From Deltaproteobacteria bacterium (lineage in GTDB: Bacteria; Myxococcota; JACPTQ01): a stretch of 39,754 bases of DNA. How positions within the stretch are numbered: position 1 is the stretch's first letter; each line of letters begins with the position of its first letter. A model generated the notes under the pieces. That model made no database searches. It was not told the DNA's origin and saw only the letters and a program-made list of their open reading frames with translations. Position numbers and translations under genes: made by a program. Location of the stretch: assembly GCA_016192705.1 (NCBI GenBank), contig JACPTQ010000052.1, positions 1 to 39,754 on the forward strand, given 5' to 3'. Shown here piece by piece: positions 15,223-23,277 of this stretch.

Positions 15223-16230
15223 TTACGCTGCAGTTTCAGGAACCGCGAAGGCGTTTGCGAGAAGTGTTTCCATTTGCTTTTCGAAAGCCTCTCGGATGGC
15301 GAGAAGGCGCGCACGGGCTTCCGCGTCAAAACGCGCGATGACCTTCTCGGCCTTGCACTTGAATTCCGCGCAAAGGAGATCGAAACGCGCACGTTTTTCG
15401 GCGAGTGAGCGCGCGGATGTGACGCGAAGCTGCTCGGCGGCGTCGCGCCATTTCGCGAACAGCGTCTCAAGTTTTTCGGTGGCGCGTTCGACTTTATGGT
15501 GTGCAAGCTTGCGATCGTAGATGTAGAGGTCCGAGGCGAGTCGGAACGCGGCGAACGCGCGCACAACCCACCACCCCAAATCGAATTCGAAGGCGCGCGT
15601 GGAGAACTTCGCGGAGCGCGGGTAGCGATGGTGGTTGTTGTGAAGCTCTTCGCCCGACACGACGAGGCCGAACGGGATGATGTTGGTGCTGCCGTCGTTT
15701 GTGTCGAAATCGCGGTAGCCGATGGCGTGGCCAAAACCGTTGATGATGCCGGCCGCGACGATCGGCGTCCAGACGAGCTGGATCGCGAAGGCGACGAGGC
15801 CGGGCCCGATGTCGAACAGCGCGAGATCGATCGCGCCGAGGAGAACCAGGCAGAGGTTTGGAAATCGCGCGTAGACGTGGCGCTCGATCCAATCATCGGG
15901 GCACCCCTTGCCGTACTTTTCGAGCGTTTCGGGGTCACGCGCGGCGCGCCGGTAATACCAAAGTCCGAAGAAGAAGATGCGCGCGAGGCCATGCACGACG
16001 GGCGAATGCGGGTCTTCGGGCGTGTCGACCGTTGCGTGGTGCTTGCGGTGCACGGCAACCCATTCGCGAATGTTGACGCCGGTTGTGAGCCAAAGACAAA
16101 ACCGCATCGCGTGCGTCACGGCCGGGTGAAACGCGACCGACCGATGCGCCATGGCGCGGTGCGCGTAGAGGCTGAGGCAGAGAATCGAGAGCCAGCCGGT
16201 TAGGCAAGCGACTAAAATGGCGAGAAGCAT
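15223..16230 (-). CDS. Membrane acyl-CoA/acyl-lipid fatty acid desaturase
   Basis: This is a di-iron desaturase of the stearoyl-CoA desaturase-like family, which introduces a cis double bond (usually delta-9) into saturated acyl chains in the membrane. The three His boxes are HRAMAH near residue 24, HRKHH near 61 and HNNHH near 198, separated by hydrophobic helices. From about residue 240 a ~95-residue charged, Ala/Glu-rich helical tail (EKLETLFAKWRDAAEQLR onward) extends beyond the catalytic core and looks like a coiled coil; it is longer than I expect in bacterial homologues. ATG 16230 has AAAGG 6 nt upstream. The gene is single; the region upstream holds a degraded module C and then a repeat cluster. 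Confidence 0.92.
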   Translation of the reverse strand: MLLAILVACLTGWLSILCLSLYAHRAMAHRSVAFHPAVTHAMRFCLWLTTGVNIREWVAVHRKHHATVDTPEDPHSPVVHGLARIFFFGLWYYRRAARDPETLEKYGKGCPDDWIERHVYARFPNLCLVLLGAIDLALFDIGPGLVAFAIQLVWTPIVAAGIINGFGHAIGYRDFDTNDGSTNIIPFGLVVSGEELHNNHHRYPRSAKFSTRAFEFDLGWWVVRAFAAFRLASDLYIYDRKLAHHKVERATEKLETLFAKWRDAAEQLRVTSARSLAEKRARFDLLCAEFKCKAEKVIARFDAEARARLLAIREAFEKQMETLLANAFAVPETAA

Positions 16231-16318
16231 TACGAACCTTTTCCTTTTCGGGGCGGCGGATCATTCGCCGCACCTTTCACCAGTTTACGCTTGTCGACCG
16301 GTTGGCACCAGTATCCCC

Positions 16319-16402
16319 TGATTCCCGGATAACGGGCGACGTTCGCGTGGGGCGGGCGGGGGCTGTGCTCGCTCCGGCTCGCGAAAGTCCTCGGGTCTGA
16401 CA
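16319..16402 (-). repeat. Degenerate module C
   Basis: On the minus strand this region begins TCAGACCCGAGGA like module C and, after ~80 bp, ends in CCGGGAAT where module C has CCGGGGAT. The middle is strongly diverged. It lies upstream of the desaturase gene in the gene's orientation, as the three clear copies do with their genes. The remaining sequence between 16231 and 16477 contains nothing else I can support. Confidence 0.4.
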
Positions 16403-16477
16403 GAAAATGTGAGTCTGCACGAAATGAATCAAACATCATGAGAACGGCAATTCCACGCCCCAGGTGAACTCTTCTAA

Positions 16478-16563
16478 CCGCCCTCAAGCCCAGAAAACAC
16501 GTCTCCGAAAAACGGTCCGCCCGGATTTGCGTAGGGTCGGCAGGGGCGCCGCGTAGGCGCGCC
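16478..16563 (+). repeat. Module B repeat, copy 2 (interrupted)
   Basis: This matches module B copy 1 from CCGCCCTCAAGC through GGCGCCGCGTAGGCGCGC. There the match stops where module A copy 2 begins, and a further B-like stretch (CGCAGGGTCTG) resumes after it near 16656. Module A may therefore be nested inside module B here. Confidence 0.8.
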
Positions 16564-16564
16564 T

Positions 16565-16663
16565 ATTCTGCGAGCGGTCTGCGGGCAAGCCGGTGGCTTG
16601 CCTGTGCGAGCAGAATGGCGAGGGCGACGGAACGGAGCCCGCAGCCCCACCTTTGCGCAGGGT
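16565..16663 (-). repeat. Module A palindromic repeat, copy 2
   Basis: This is an inverted copy of the element at 22-119. The inner stem is GGCAAGCC/GGCTTGCC with a GGT loop; the outer arms are ATTCTGC and GCAGAAT. Read in the frame used in proS, it would give CERSAGKPVACLCEQNGEGD, recognisably the same peptide as in ProS, but here it is intergenic. Confidence 0.85.
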
Positions 16664-16739
16664 CTGAGGTGTCATGTATGCACGGATTTCCATTCATTCC
16701 CATGTTTTCATTTGAGCGACTTGCGAACGGATTGAGGGC

Positions 16740-16821
16740 CAGACCCGAGGACGTCGGCGCGCCGAAGCGGGCTCCTGTCGACCCTCACGCTCACGAGCGA
16801 ACAAACCGCTTAACCGGGGAT
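16740..16821 (+). repeat. Module C repeat, copy 2 (82 bp)
   Basis: The copy runs from CAGACCCGAGG to AACCGGGGAT, with only a few differences from 418-499. It ends 52 nt before the -10 box of the REC-GGDEF gene and points toward that gene. Between it and module A copy 2 (16664-16739) is unique sequence with no recognisable feature. Confidence 0.9.
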
Positions 16822-16870
16822 TGGGCTCCAAGATCGTCTGCGGCGCCGCTGAATCTGGACCGCGCGCATC

Positions 16871-16879
16871 TGATATACT
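16871..16879 (+). promoter_or_regulatory. Extended -10 promoter of REC-GGDEF gene
   Basis: An extended -10 motif TG-A-TATACT is present without a clear -35. The GTG at 16887 follows by exactly 7 nt, consistent with a leaderless transcript. Confidence 0.55.
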
Positions 16880-16886
16880 GGCCAGG

Positions 16887-17813
16887 GTGTTTGTGATGGG
16901 GGATAACCGCGCCACGATTCGTGTCTTACAAGTTGAGGACGACGCCCTTCAACACGACCTCGTACAGGCACTCCTTCGCCACGCGCAGCATGCGCGATTT
17001 GATTTCGAGCACGTCGATCGGTTGGAGGACGCCCTGCGCCGACTAACCGACCGCGCCTTCGATGTCGTTTTGCTCGACTTTTCATTGCCGGATGGCGTCG
17101 GGCTTGAGATTCTCGACGCCGTGCTTCCGGCGGCAAAAGACGCGGCGATCGTGATTCACACCGGAAGCGACGACCAGGCGCTTGGTCTAGCGGCGCTCAA
17201 TCGCGGTGCCCAGGATTATCTCGTCAAGTCGATAACAGATGGGCGAGCGATGGAGCGCGCGATTCTTTACGCCATCGAGCGCAAGCGGGCGCAGGCGATG
17301 CTTCGACGCACGGAAACGGACCTCGCGTCTTTGGCGCTCATCGATGAACTGACCGGCCTCAATAATCGGCGCGGTCTGTTTCTGCTCGGCGAGCAAACGC
17401 TGAAACTCGCCGCGCGAAATCGCTCGGCCGCCGCTGTCGTTTTCGCCGACGTTGACGGTCTCAAAGAGATTAACGATCGCGCTGGCCATGCCGAGGGAGA
17501 TCGCGCGCTCGTCGATTTTGCGGGGATTTTGCGCGCGACGTTTCGAGACTCCGATGTACTTGGGCGGTTGGGCGGCGACGAGTTTGTTGCGATTGTTGGT
17601 GGTGGCGATGGCGCGGTTTTGCCGGAGCGACTTTTCGCGAACCTCGTAAAGAGTCGTGAACCAAGCGAGTCGTCCTATCGCCTGTCGGTCAGCGTCGGAT
17701 TGGCCGTATTTGACCCCGAGCACCCGCTCACTCTCGCCGAGCTGATTACACACGCCGACGAGGAGATGTATCTGCGGAAGCGGCAGGCGGGTCGCGCGCA
17801 GTGGCAACGATGA
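16887..17813 (+). CDS. Response regulator with GGDEF diguanylate cyclase output
   Basis: The protein is predicted to make cyclic di-GMP under control of a receiver domain. REC (residues ~8-130) has acidic LQVEDD, phospho-acceptor Asp in VVLLDFSLPDG and the conserved Lys in QDYLVKS. The GGDEF domain (~155-305) has ELTGLNNRRG, FADVDGLKEINDRAGHAEGD and the intact active site RLGGDEF. An RxxD inhibitory I-site (RDSD) precedes it by five residues, so product feedback is expected. The start is GTG 16887 at the -10 spacing; ATG 16896 is an alternative. The stop overlaps the ATG of the histidine kinase gene (ATGA), making that kinase the likely partner. Confidence 0.9.
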   Translation: MFVMGDNRATIRVLQVEDDALQHDLVQALLRHAQHARFDFEHVDRLEDALRRLTDRAFDVVLLDFSLPDGVGLEILDAVLPAAKDAAIVIHTGSDDQALGLAALNRGAQDYLVKSITDGRAMERAILYAIERKRAQAMLRRTETDLASLALIDELTGLNNRRGLFLLGEQTLKLAARNRSAAAVVFADVDGLKEINDRAGHAEGDRALVDFAGILRATFRDSDVLGRLGGDEFVAIVGGGDGAVLPERLFANLVKSREPSESSYRLSVSVGLAVFDPEHPLTLAELITHADEEMYLRKRQAGRAQWQR

Positions 17814-19120
17814 CGCGACCTACGACACCGGGAGAGTCACCGAACGGAGAACCGGTCGGTAGCAGCGCCCGCCTTCGAGTTCTTGCAGAGGTTTCACGCG
17901 CGTTTGCGACGGATGTCAGCAACCACGAGCGGCTCGTCGAGACGATCGTCCGGGCGGCGGCTGATCTCGTGGGAGACGGATGCCAGATCTTCCTCGTGAG
18001 CGACGATGGCCTTTCCCTCATCAACGCGGGGAATGCGCATCGCGACGCCGCCATCGAGTCCGACATCCGGAACTTCCTTGCGCTCGCGCCCCAGTCGCTC
18101 GCGACGAGTCAGATGGTCAGCGCCGGTGTGGTCCGCAGCGGCGAGCCGAAGCTTATCCCCGAGATTGAACCCGACGCTGCGGTTGCCGAGACCGATGCCG
18201 CAGTTATGCCGCTCTTGGCGCGGGTTCGAATCTACAGCGCCGCGATCGTGCCCATCCGCGCGCGCGGCGCCGTGATCGGTGCCATGTCGATGATCCGGAC
18301 GAGACCAGGCTGCGGCTACGCGTCCAACGATCTCACGTTGCTCGAGGACATCGCCGATCGCGCGGGATTGGCGATCGAGAACGCGCGCCTGTACGGTGAT
18401 CTCGAGCGGCGAGTTCGCGAACGGACGGTCGAGCTCGAAGCCGCGAACCGGGAGCTTGATGCGTTTAGCAGGATGGTGTCGCACGACCTGCGCGCGCCGC
18501 TTCGCCACATCGACGGATTCAGTCGGCTGCTGGTCGAGCGGTGTGCCGACAGGCTGGGCGACGAGGGGCGTGGTTATGTTGAGCGTTTGCGGGCGCGCGC
18601 GGAGCGAATGGCTGCGATCATCGATGACCTTCTCAAGTTGTCGCGCGTTGAGCGTGCCCAGTTTCAACGCGCGCGGGTCGATGTGACGAAGCTCGCCCGA
18701 GAGGTCGTGAAGGGGCTTCGCGCGGCGGGGCGCAATCGCGTCGCTGAAGTCCACGTGGCCGATGGGCTCGCGGCCGACGCAGATGGGCGGCTGCTCGCGA
18801 TTCTGCTTGAAAACGTGATCGGAAACGCGTGGAAATTTACAGAGAAAACCGCGGAACCGCGCATCGAGGTCGGCGAAACGTTGCGCGACGGACGCATGTT
18901 TTTCTTCGTGCGGGACAACGGAGCGGGATTCGATGGTGCGCAGGCGCATCGGATGTTCAAGGAGTTTCAGCGGCTGCACACGGAGACAGAGTTCGCGGGG
19001 ACGGGCATCGGGCTCGCCATCGTCGAGCGCATCGTGTCGCGGCACGGCGGGGGCGTTTGGGCGGAGGGGGCGGTCGGAACGGGGGCGACGATCTACTTTT
19101 CGTTGTCGCCGCCCTGCTGA
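17810..19120 (+). CDS. Soluble GAF-domain histidine kinase
   Basis: ATG 17810 overlaps the stop of the REC-GGDEF gene (GTG 17801 is possible). A GAF sensor domain spans residues ~20-190, followed by a short coiled coil (ERRVRERTVELEAANRELDA). HisKA then has the phospho-acceptor His in MVSHDLRAPLRHIDGFSRLL. HATPase_c carries NVIGNAWKF (N box), DNGAGFD (G1) and GTGIGLAIVERIVSRHGGG (G2). There are no membrane segments, so it senses a cytoplasmic or diffusible signal. The DLRAPLRHIDGFS type of H box is also found in phytochrome-like kinases, but no chromophore Cys is evident. It probably phosphorylates the adjacent REC-GGDEF protein to control c-di-GMP. The 268 nt after it hold nothing recognisable. 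Confidence 0.9.
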   Translation: MTRPTTPGESPNGEPVGSSARLRVLAEVSRAFATDVSNHERLVETIVRAAADLVGDGCQIFLVSDDGLSLINAGNAHRDAAIESDIRNFLALAPQSLATSQMVSAGVVRSGEPKLIPEIEPDAAVAETDAAVMPLLARVRIYSAAIVPIRARGAVIGAMSMIRTRPGCGYASNDLTLLEDIADRAGLAIENARLYGDLERRVRERTVELEAANRELDAFSRMVSHDLRAPLRHIDGFSRLLVERCADRLGDEGRGYVERLRARAERMAAIIDDLLKLSRVERAQFQRARVDVTKLAREVVKGLRAAGRNRVAEVHVADGLAADADGRLLAILLENVIGNAWKFTEKTAEPRIEVGETLRDGRMFFFVRDNGAGFDGAQAHRMFKEFQRLHTETEFAGTGIGLAIVERIVSRHGGGVWAEGAVGTGATIYFSLSPPC

Positions 19121-19388
19121 ATCGGTCTGAAAATGCGGGTCCCCCCGACACCTCCCAGAACGCACATCTCGCGCGCCGTCAGTCGGTGTACACCCGCGTT
19201 TTGAATGCAGCGCAACGAGCGTTCCAAGGCAAGTGAGCAAAATCAGATGGAATGATGAGGAGCACCGCGTCGCGATCGAAGGTGCAACGTGTTGCAGTCG
19301 TGCGGCGCGCTGATGCAGCTGTTGCGGGAGCTTGCGAGGTCGCGGCTCTTTATTTGCGGTTCAAGCTAAAAACTCGCAACGACGCGCC

Positions 19389-21215
19389 CTAGTTGCAAGC
19401 TCCGTAAACGGTCCAGCTTGCGACGCCGTTACAGACCGACCCCGATGGGCAGCCTTGACCGGTTGCCTTCTCACAGATCTTCCGACACCGGTTCGCAAAG
19501 CAGCCGTGGCCACCCGCGCACGGTGACGATGCCGAGCAACTGCTTCCAGCGATTCCTGAGCCGGTCAACGCGCAAGTCGTCGCTTCGCTCGACAAAACAA
19601 CGCACTCATTCGGCGACGAACAGCCGGTGTTGGCGACAGGATCGCAGCTCGTCGAGCTTTCACAGACGCCGCTGACGCAGATCGAGGAGCAGCACTCCGA
19701 CGACCCGGCGCATGACAAACCGTTAGCCTTGCAGGTTGGTGGCGTCACGCAGACGCCGGAGCTGCACGTTTGAGGCGATGAGCAACTGCCGCAACTGACA
19801 GTCCGACTCGAGCCGCAGTTGTCCGTTGCGGTGAAACTACCGCAAGTCTTTCCGAGGCGGCTACAAAATGCATTGTCGGTCTCGGATTGGCACACGAGCG
19901 TTCCACTAGGAAAGCTCGGCGTGAGCAGTGGCGCATAAAAATCGAAATCGAGCCGTTCGACGCCGGTGCCGTCAACGATGCTCTCGACGCGGCCGACGAG
20001 CCGCCCCGCGCACCAGTGGCCGTCGGACCATGCCGTTGCGTTTGCCGTGAAATCCAGGATTTGGATAACGACCGCCGTCTGCGAGCCAACGCTCCCCGAC
20101 CAGCGATTGTTGGTAGGGTCCCATTGGGAAAGCGCGATCATACCGGCATACTGCTGGCCAACGACGAGCGCTGGCTGTGGCGCATCGATCGCCAGTTTCA
20201 ATTGGTACTCGCCCACCGTTCCCACGAGCGGAAATGTTCTGTTCTGAATCTGCGGCCTGGTGTAGCCGAATACCTTGTTTCCGCGGCCAGAGACGGAATC
20301 GGTCCCGAATATCCACGCCGTGGTGACGTCGATGATCTGCGTCGCAATTGTTGGACCATAGTGCTCCACACGTCCGCGACCGTTGCACTCAACGAAGGAT
20401 GATCCAATGCCGGTGAAGTTCGAAGGGCCGGCGCCCATGGTTGAACCGCAAACGTTTCGCGTGCCCGCACCGCCGCAACCATCAGGCGCTCGGCACGACC
20501 CGCACGAGGCGACGGTGCGCGCACGACCACAGTTGTCGGTCGACGAGAAGAGGCCGCAGTTTTTCCCCATGCGTGCGCAAAGACGCGCGTCGGTTTCTGG
20601 GACGCATGTCCCGGCGCCGCAGACGTTTGCGGTTCCACCGCCGCCGCAGGTCGCGGGCGACGAGCAGGAGCCGCAGATCGCCATCCGCTCCGCGCCACAG
20701 AGATCTCGCGTGGCGAAGAGACCGCAGTTCTTCCCGCTCGAGGAGCAGAGATCGGGATCCGACTCCGCGACGCATCCCGGTGACCGACCGGCGTCGGGCG
20801 GCGGAGCTTCAGAACCGTAGACAAACGGGTTCGCGCACGCGGTCGGAAGTGCGGCTGGGTTTAATCCGCCGGTTGTCGCGCGCGAGCAGTCAATGTTGCG
20901 AAAGGCGGGGAGGCAGGTCGATTGGAAGGCGTTCGGATCGCGGAGCCCGGTCACGGCGGCACACCCGCCCGGGATCGATCGCTCCATCTGCGCCCGCAGC
21001 GCGTCCCGGCTCGGCGCTGGAGCGCCAAGGCTCGCGGCGCACTCGACCCCTTTCGCCGCGAGCGCATCAAAGTACGCGCGACACGCCTCGGGTCCCGACA
21101 TGCCACCTCCGCCCGCGCGAGCGCCTCCACCATCCGGCGACTCTGCCGCGCCGCCACATGCGGAAGCGATGACCCCAAGTAAACCGAGTCTTCCCATTGC
21201 ACACATTGTCATCAT
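19389..21215 (-). CDS. Cys-rich exported lipoprotein with three internal repeats
   Basis: ATG 21215 has GGAG 8 nt upstream; longer in-frame starts lack a signal peptide. The lipoprotein signal ends in LGVIASAC. The ~608-residue protein contains three ~50-residue Cys-rich repeats sharing a Cys, then ETD or ESD, a GK(N/T)CG core, TDNCG-like and CGSC elements. Two are at about residues 150-260 and one is at about 465-515. Between them is a ~150-residue domain without many Cys (around FTGIGSSFVECNGRGRVEHY and LDFDFYAP). The C-terminus has further Cys motifs (CKANGLSCAGSSECCS, CSSPNECVVL). Such patterns are typical of disulfide-stabilised Myxococcota surface proteins; no enzymatic motif is seen. 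It is the last of three consecutive lipoprotein genes. Confidence 0.8.
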   Translation of the reverse strand: MMTMCAMGRLGLLGVIASACGGAAESPDGGGARAGGGGMSGPEACRAYFDALAAKGVECAASLGAPAPSRDALRAQMERSIPGGCAAVTGLRDPNAFQSTCLPAFRNIDCSRATTGGLNPAALPTACANPFVYGSEAPPPDAGRSPGCVAESDPDLCSSSGKNCGLFATRDLCGAERMAICGSCSSPATCGGGGTANVCGAGTCVPETDARLCARMGKNCGLFSSTDNCGRARTVASCGSCRAPDGCGGAGTRNVCGSTMGAGPSNFTGIGSSFVECNGRGRVEHYGPTIATQIIDVTTAWIFGTDSVSGRGNKVFGYTRPQIQNRTFPLVGTVGEYQLKLAIDAPQPALVVGQQYAGMIALSQWDPTNNRWSGSVGSQTAVVIQILDFTANATAWSDGHWCAGRLVGRVESIVDGTGVERLDFDFYAPLLTPSFPSGTLVCQSETDNAFCSRLGKTCGSFTATDNCGSSRTVSCGSCSSPQTCSSGVCVTPPTCKANGLSCAGSSECCSSICVSGVCESSTSCDPVANTGCSSPNECVVLSSEATTCALTGSGIAGSSCSASSPCAGGHGCFANRCRKICEKATGQGCPSGSVCNGVASWTVYGACN

Positions 21216-21278
21216 TTTCTTATCTCCATTTTCCTCATGACCCATTGCCCCAAATCCCCGGACGGACATCGCCACTCC

Positions 21279-23264
21279 TTACGGTTGAAATTTAGCGAGG
21301 GAAAGCTTGTATGGCGCGCCCTGGCTGAGGCTCCCCGCGCCCAAATCGGTCGGAAAGGCGTAAACGCCAAGCAAAAAAATGTTCTGCCAGCCATCGGTGG
21401 AAAGCGCGATTGGGCCGTGGAGGTCCCCCGACCTTACGGGTCCAAACTGTTGCGACCATATGTGCGTGCCGGCATTCCCAAGTTTGACCAAGAAGATGTC
21501 ATGTTCGTTTGCCGAAGAGGCGCTCGTCAAAACGCCTCCGCCAAAATCCATTGCGCCGGTGAATGTTCCAGAAGCGACGACGGCACCCGTCGAATCAATC
21601 GTCACAGCCAGCGGCCGGATCAAGTCGGCCTCTGTGGCGACAGGTGAGCCAAGTGCTCTTGCCCAAGCCACACCGCTGTCCGCGTCGTACTTTGTGATAA
21701 ACCCCGCGGAATAGGACGCTCCCAACGATGCTCCGCCGAAATCCACCCATTGATAAAATCGCCCCGTTACGGCGATTTCACCCAATGGCCCAACGGCGAT
21801 GGCTCTCGGCCCCTCGGCTCCGCGGCCCGCGATCGCTTTTGACCAAACGTGCGCGCCTTGCGCGTTGTACTTTACGACGAAGCCGTTGTACTCGGACGGA
21901 AACGCATTAAGCGCGCCGCCACCGAGATCGAGCGAACCCCTGAAAGTCCCCGCAACGATAATGTTCGCCGACGGGTCGATCCTGATGTCGCTCGTCCAAC
22001 TGGTGCTCGTGGGAAGCGTCTTGGACCAAACATGCGCGCCCGCGGCGTCGTAACGGACAAGATACGTAAGCCGCGCTAAGCTCGCCCCGACAGCACCCCC
22101 GCCAAAATCGAACGGACCCGTGATGTCGCCTGCAACAACAACGTTTCCCAATGGGTCGATCGCGACGGAATGGGCATTGTCTGCGTAAGCGCTTCCAACG
22201 CGCTTGCTCCAAAGATAAACGCCCGCCGCGGAGTACTTGATGATCAAGCCATCGGTTAGCCCCAGCGATGTGACCGTGCCACCAGGAACGCCGACTGGAT
22301 TGACGGTACCGAAGAACGATGTCGCCACGACGACGTCGCCATTCCGCGGGTCGGTGGCAACCGACCATCCCGTTTCGCACTCGCGATATCGCGAGTAATT
22401 ATAGAAATGATTGTAGTAAGAAAAATAATCGCAGTATGGACTCGAAATGCCGTCCGGGCTTCCGAGTGTTTTCGCCCAAACGTACGAGCCGTTAGACGCG
22501 TATTTTGCGATGAAGATATCTTCGAAGCCGGCCGAAGCGACCTCCCCTACGCCGAAATTGGCCCTACCCCAAAAGCTCCCGGTGACCACAGCGTTTTGCT
22601 GAGGGTCGATCGAGACGCTCGCGCCGCTGCTGCGCCTTGTGACCGCGCTGCTTACCTCCCACACGACGCCGGTGCGACGAAAGACCGCTGTCGCGCGTTT
22701 CCCTCGATCCATCGTGACTTGACACGTCGAAACGCGACCCGAACAGGCACCAAGCCACTCGTCGAAGACTGAGCCGGCCGCGGCTTCGGCGCGAAGCGTG
22801 ACGCGATCGTCGAGGTCGTACGCTGCAACGCACGTTAGGCCGCAATCGATCTTCTCGGAAACGACGCGGCCGCTCCCGACGATATCGCCCGCATAACGGC
22901 CCGCCTTCTTGAGAGTCACGGTGAGCGCGATCCCGAACGACGCCTGGACGAATCTCGGCTCGGTCATCCGAAGCGTGCACGGCCCCGTCCCGGTGCAGGC
23001 TCCCGACCAACCGGTGAATGCCAAGCCCTCAAGCGGCGTTGGGATCAAAGTGACCTCGGCGCCGTCATCGAATTCGTGAACGCACTGCGCGCCGCAGTAT
23101 ATGCCTGCCGGATCGGAAACGACGATGCCGCCGGTACCCGAAACGAGCGTCATCGTGCGCCGATCCGCGGGCGTCGGCCGACCGAAAGGAGTTTCGGCGG
23201 GGAGCGGGGTCGATGAGCAGGCGAACATCACGAGGCCACCTACGGTAACAGCGGCTCGAATCAC
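21279..23264 (-). CDS. Lipoprotein with InlB-B-like repeats and SBBP beta-propeller
   Basis: GTG 23264 is chosen because it gives a lipoprotein signal peptide (IRAAVTVGGLVMFAC) and lies 13 nt after the upstream gene's stop; the open frame further upstream overlaps that gene. Residues ~35-180 contain two copies of a ~70-residue module with GWSGACTGTGPC- and EWLGACSGRVSTC-type cores (divergent InlB B-repeat/bacterial Ig-like). The remaining ~430 residues are repeated units of about 50-60 residues, with VVVAG and DFGGG strands and repeated HVWSK, matching SBBP-type beta-propeller repeats. The protein is probably exposed on the cell surface and binds a ligand or polymer; no catalytic residues are seen. 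A Tyr/Phe-rich insert (YCDYFSYYNHFYNYSRYREC) is unusual. Confidence 0.8.
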   Translation of the reverse strand: MIRAAVTVGGLVMFACSSTPLPAETPFGRPTPADRRTMTLVSGTGGIVVSDPAGIYCGAQCVHEFDDGAEVTLIPTPLEGLAFTGWSGACTGTGPCTLRMTEPRFVQASFGIALTVTLKKAGRYAGDIVGSGRVVSEKIDCGLTCVAAYDLDDRVTLRAEAAAGSVFDEWLGACSGRVSTCQVTMDRGKRATAVFRRTGVVWEVSSAVTRRSSGASVSIDPQQNAVVTGSFWGRANFGVGEVASAGFEDIFIAKYASNGSYVWAKTLGSPDGISSPYCDYFSYYNHFYNYSRYRECETGWSVATDPRNGDVVVATSFFGTVNPVGVPGGTVTSLGLTDGLIIKYSAAGVYLWSKRVGSAYADNAHSVAIDPLGNVVVAGDITGPFDFGGGAVGASLARLTYLVRYDAAGAHVWSKTLPTSTSWTSDIRIDPSANIIVAGTFRGSLDLGGGALNAFPSEYNGFVVKYNAQGAHVWSKAIAGRGAEGPRAIAVGPLGEIAVTGRFYQWVDFGGASLGASYSAGFITKYDADSGVAWARALGSPVATEADLIRPLAVTIDSTGAVVASGTFTGAMDFGGGVLTSASSANEHDIFLVKLGNAGTHIWSQQFGPVRSGDLHGPIALSTDGWQNIFLLGVYAFPTDLGAGSLSQGAPYKLSLAKFQP

Positions 23265-23277
23265 GGTTTTTCTCGCA

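Noticed and set aside
15201-15224. Terminator hairpin after the desaturase gene
   Set aside because: CGGTT/AACCG is only a 5-bp stem and no T tract follows on the transcribed strand.
19121-19388. Intergenic gap searched for small RNA or tRNA
   Set aside because: No tRNA fold, promoter or terminator could be supported.
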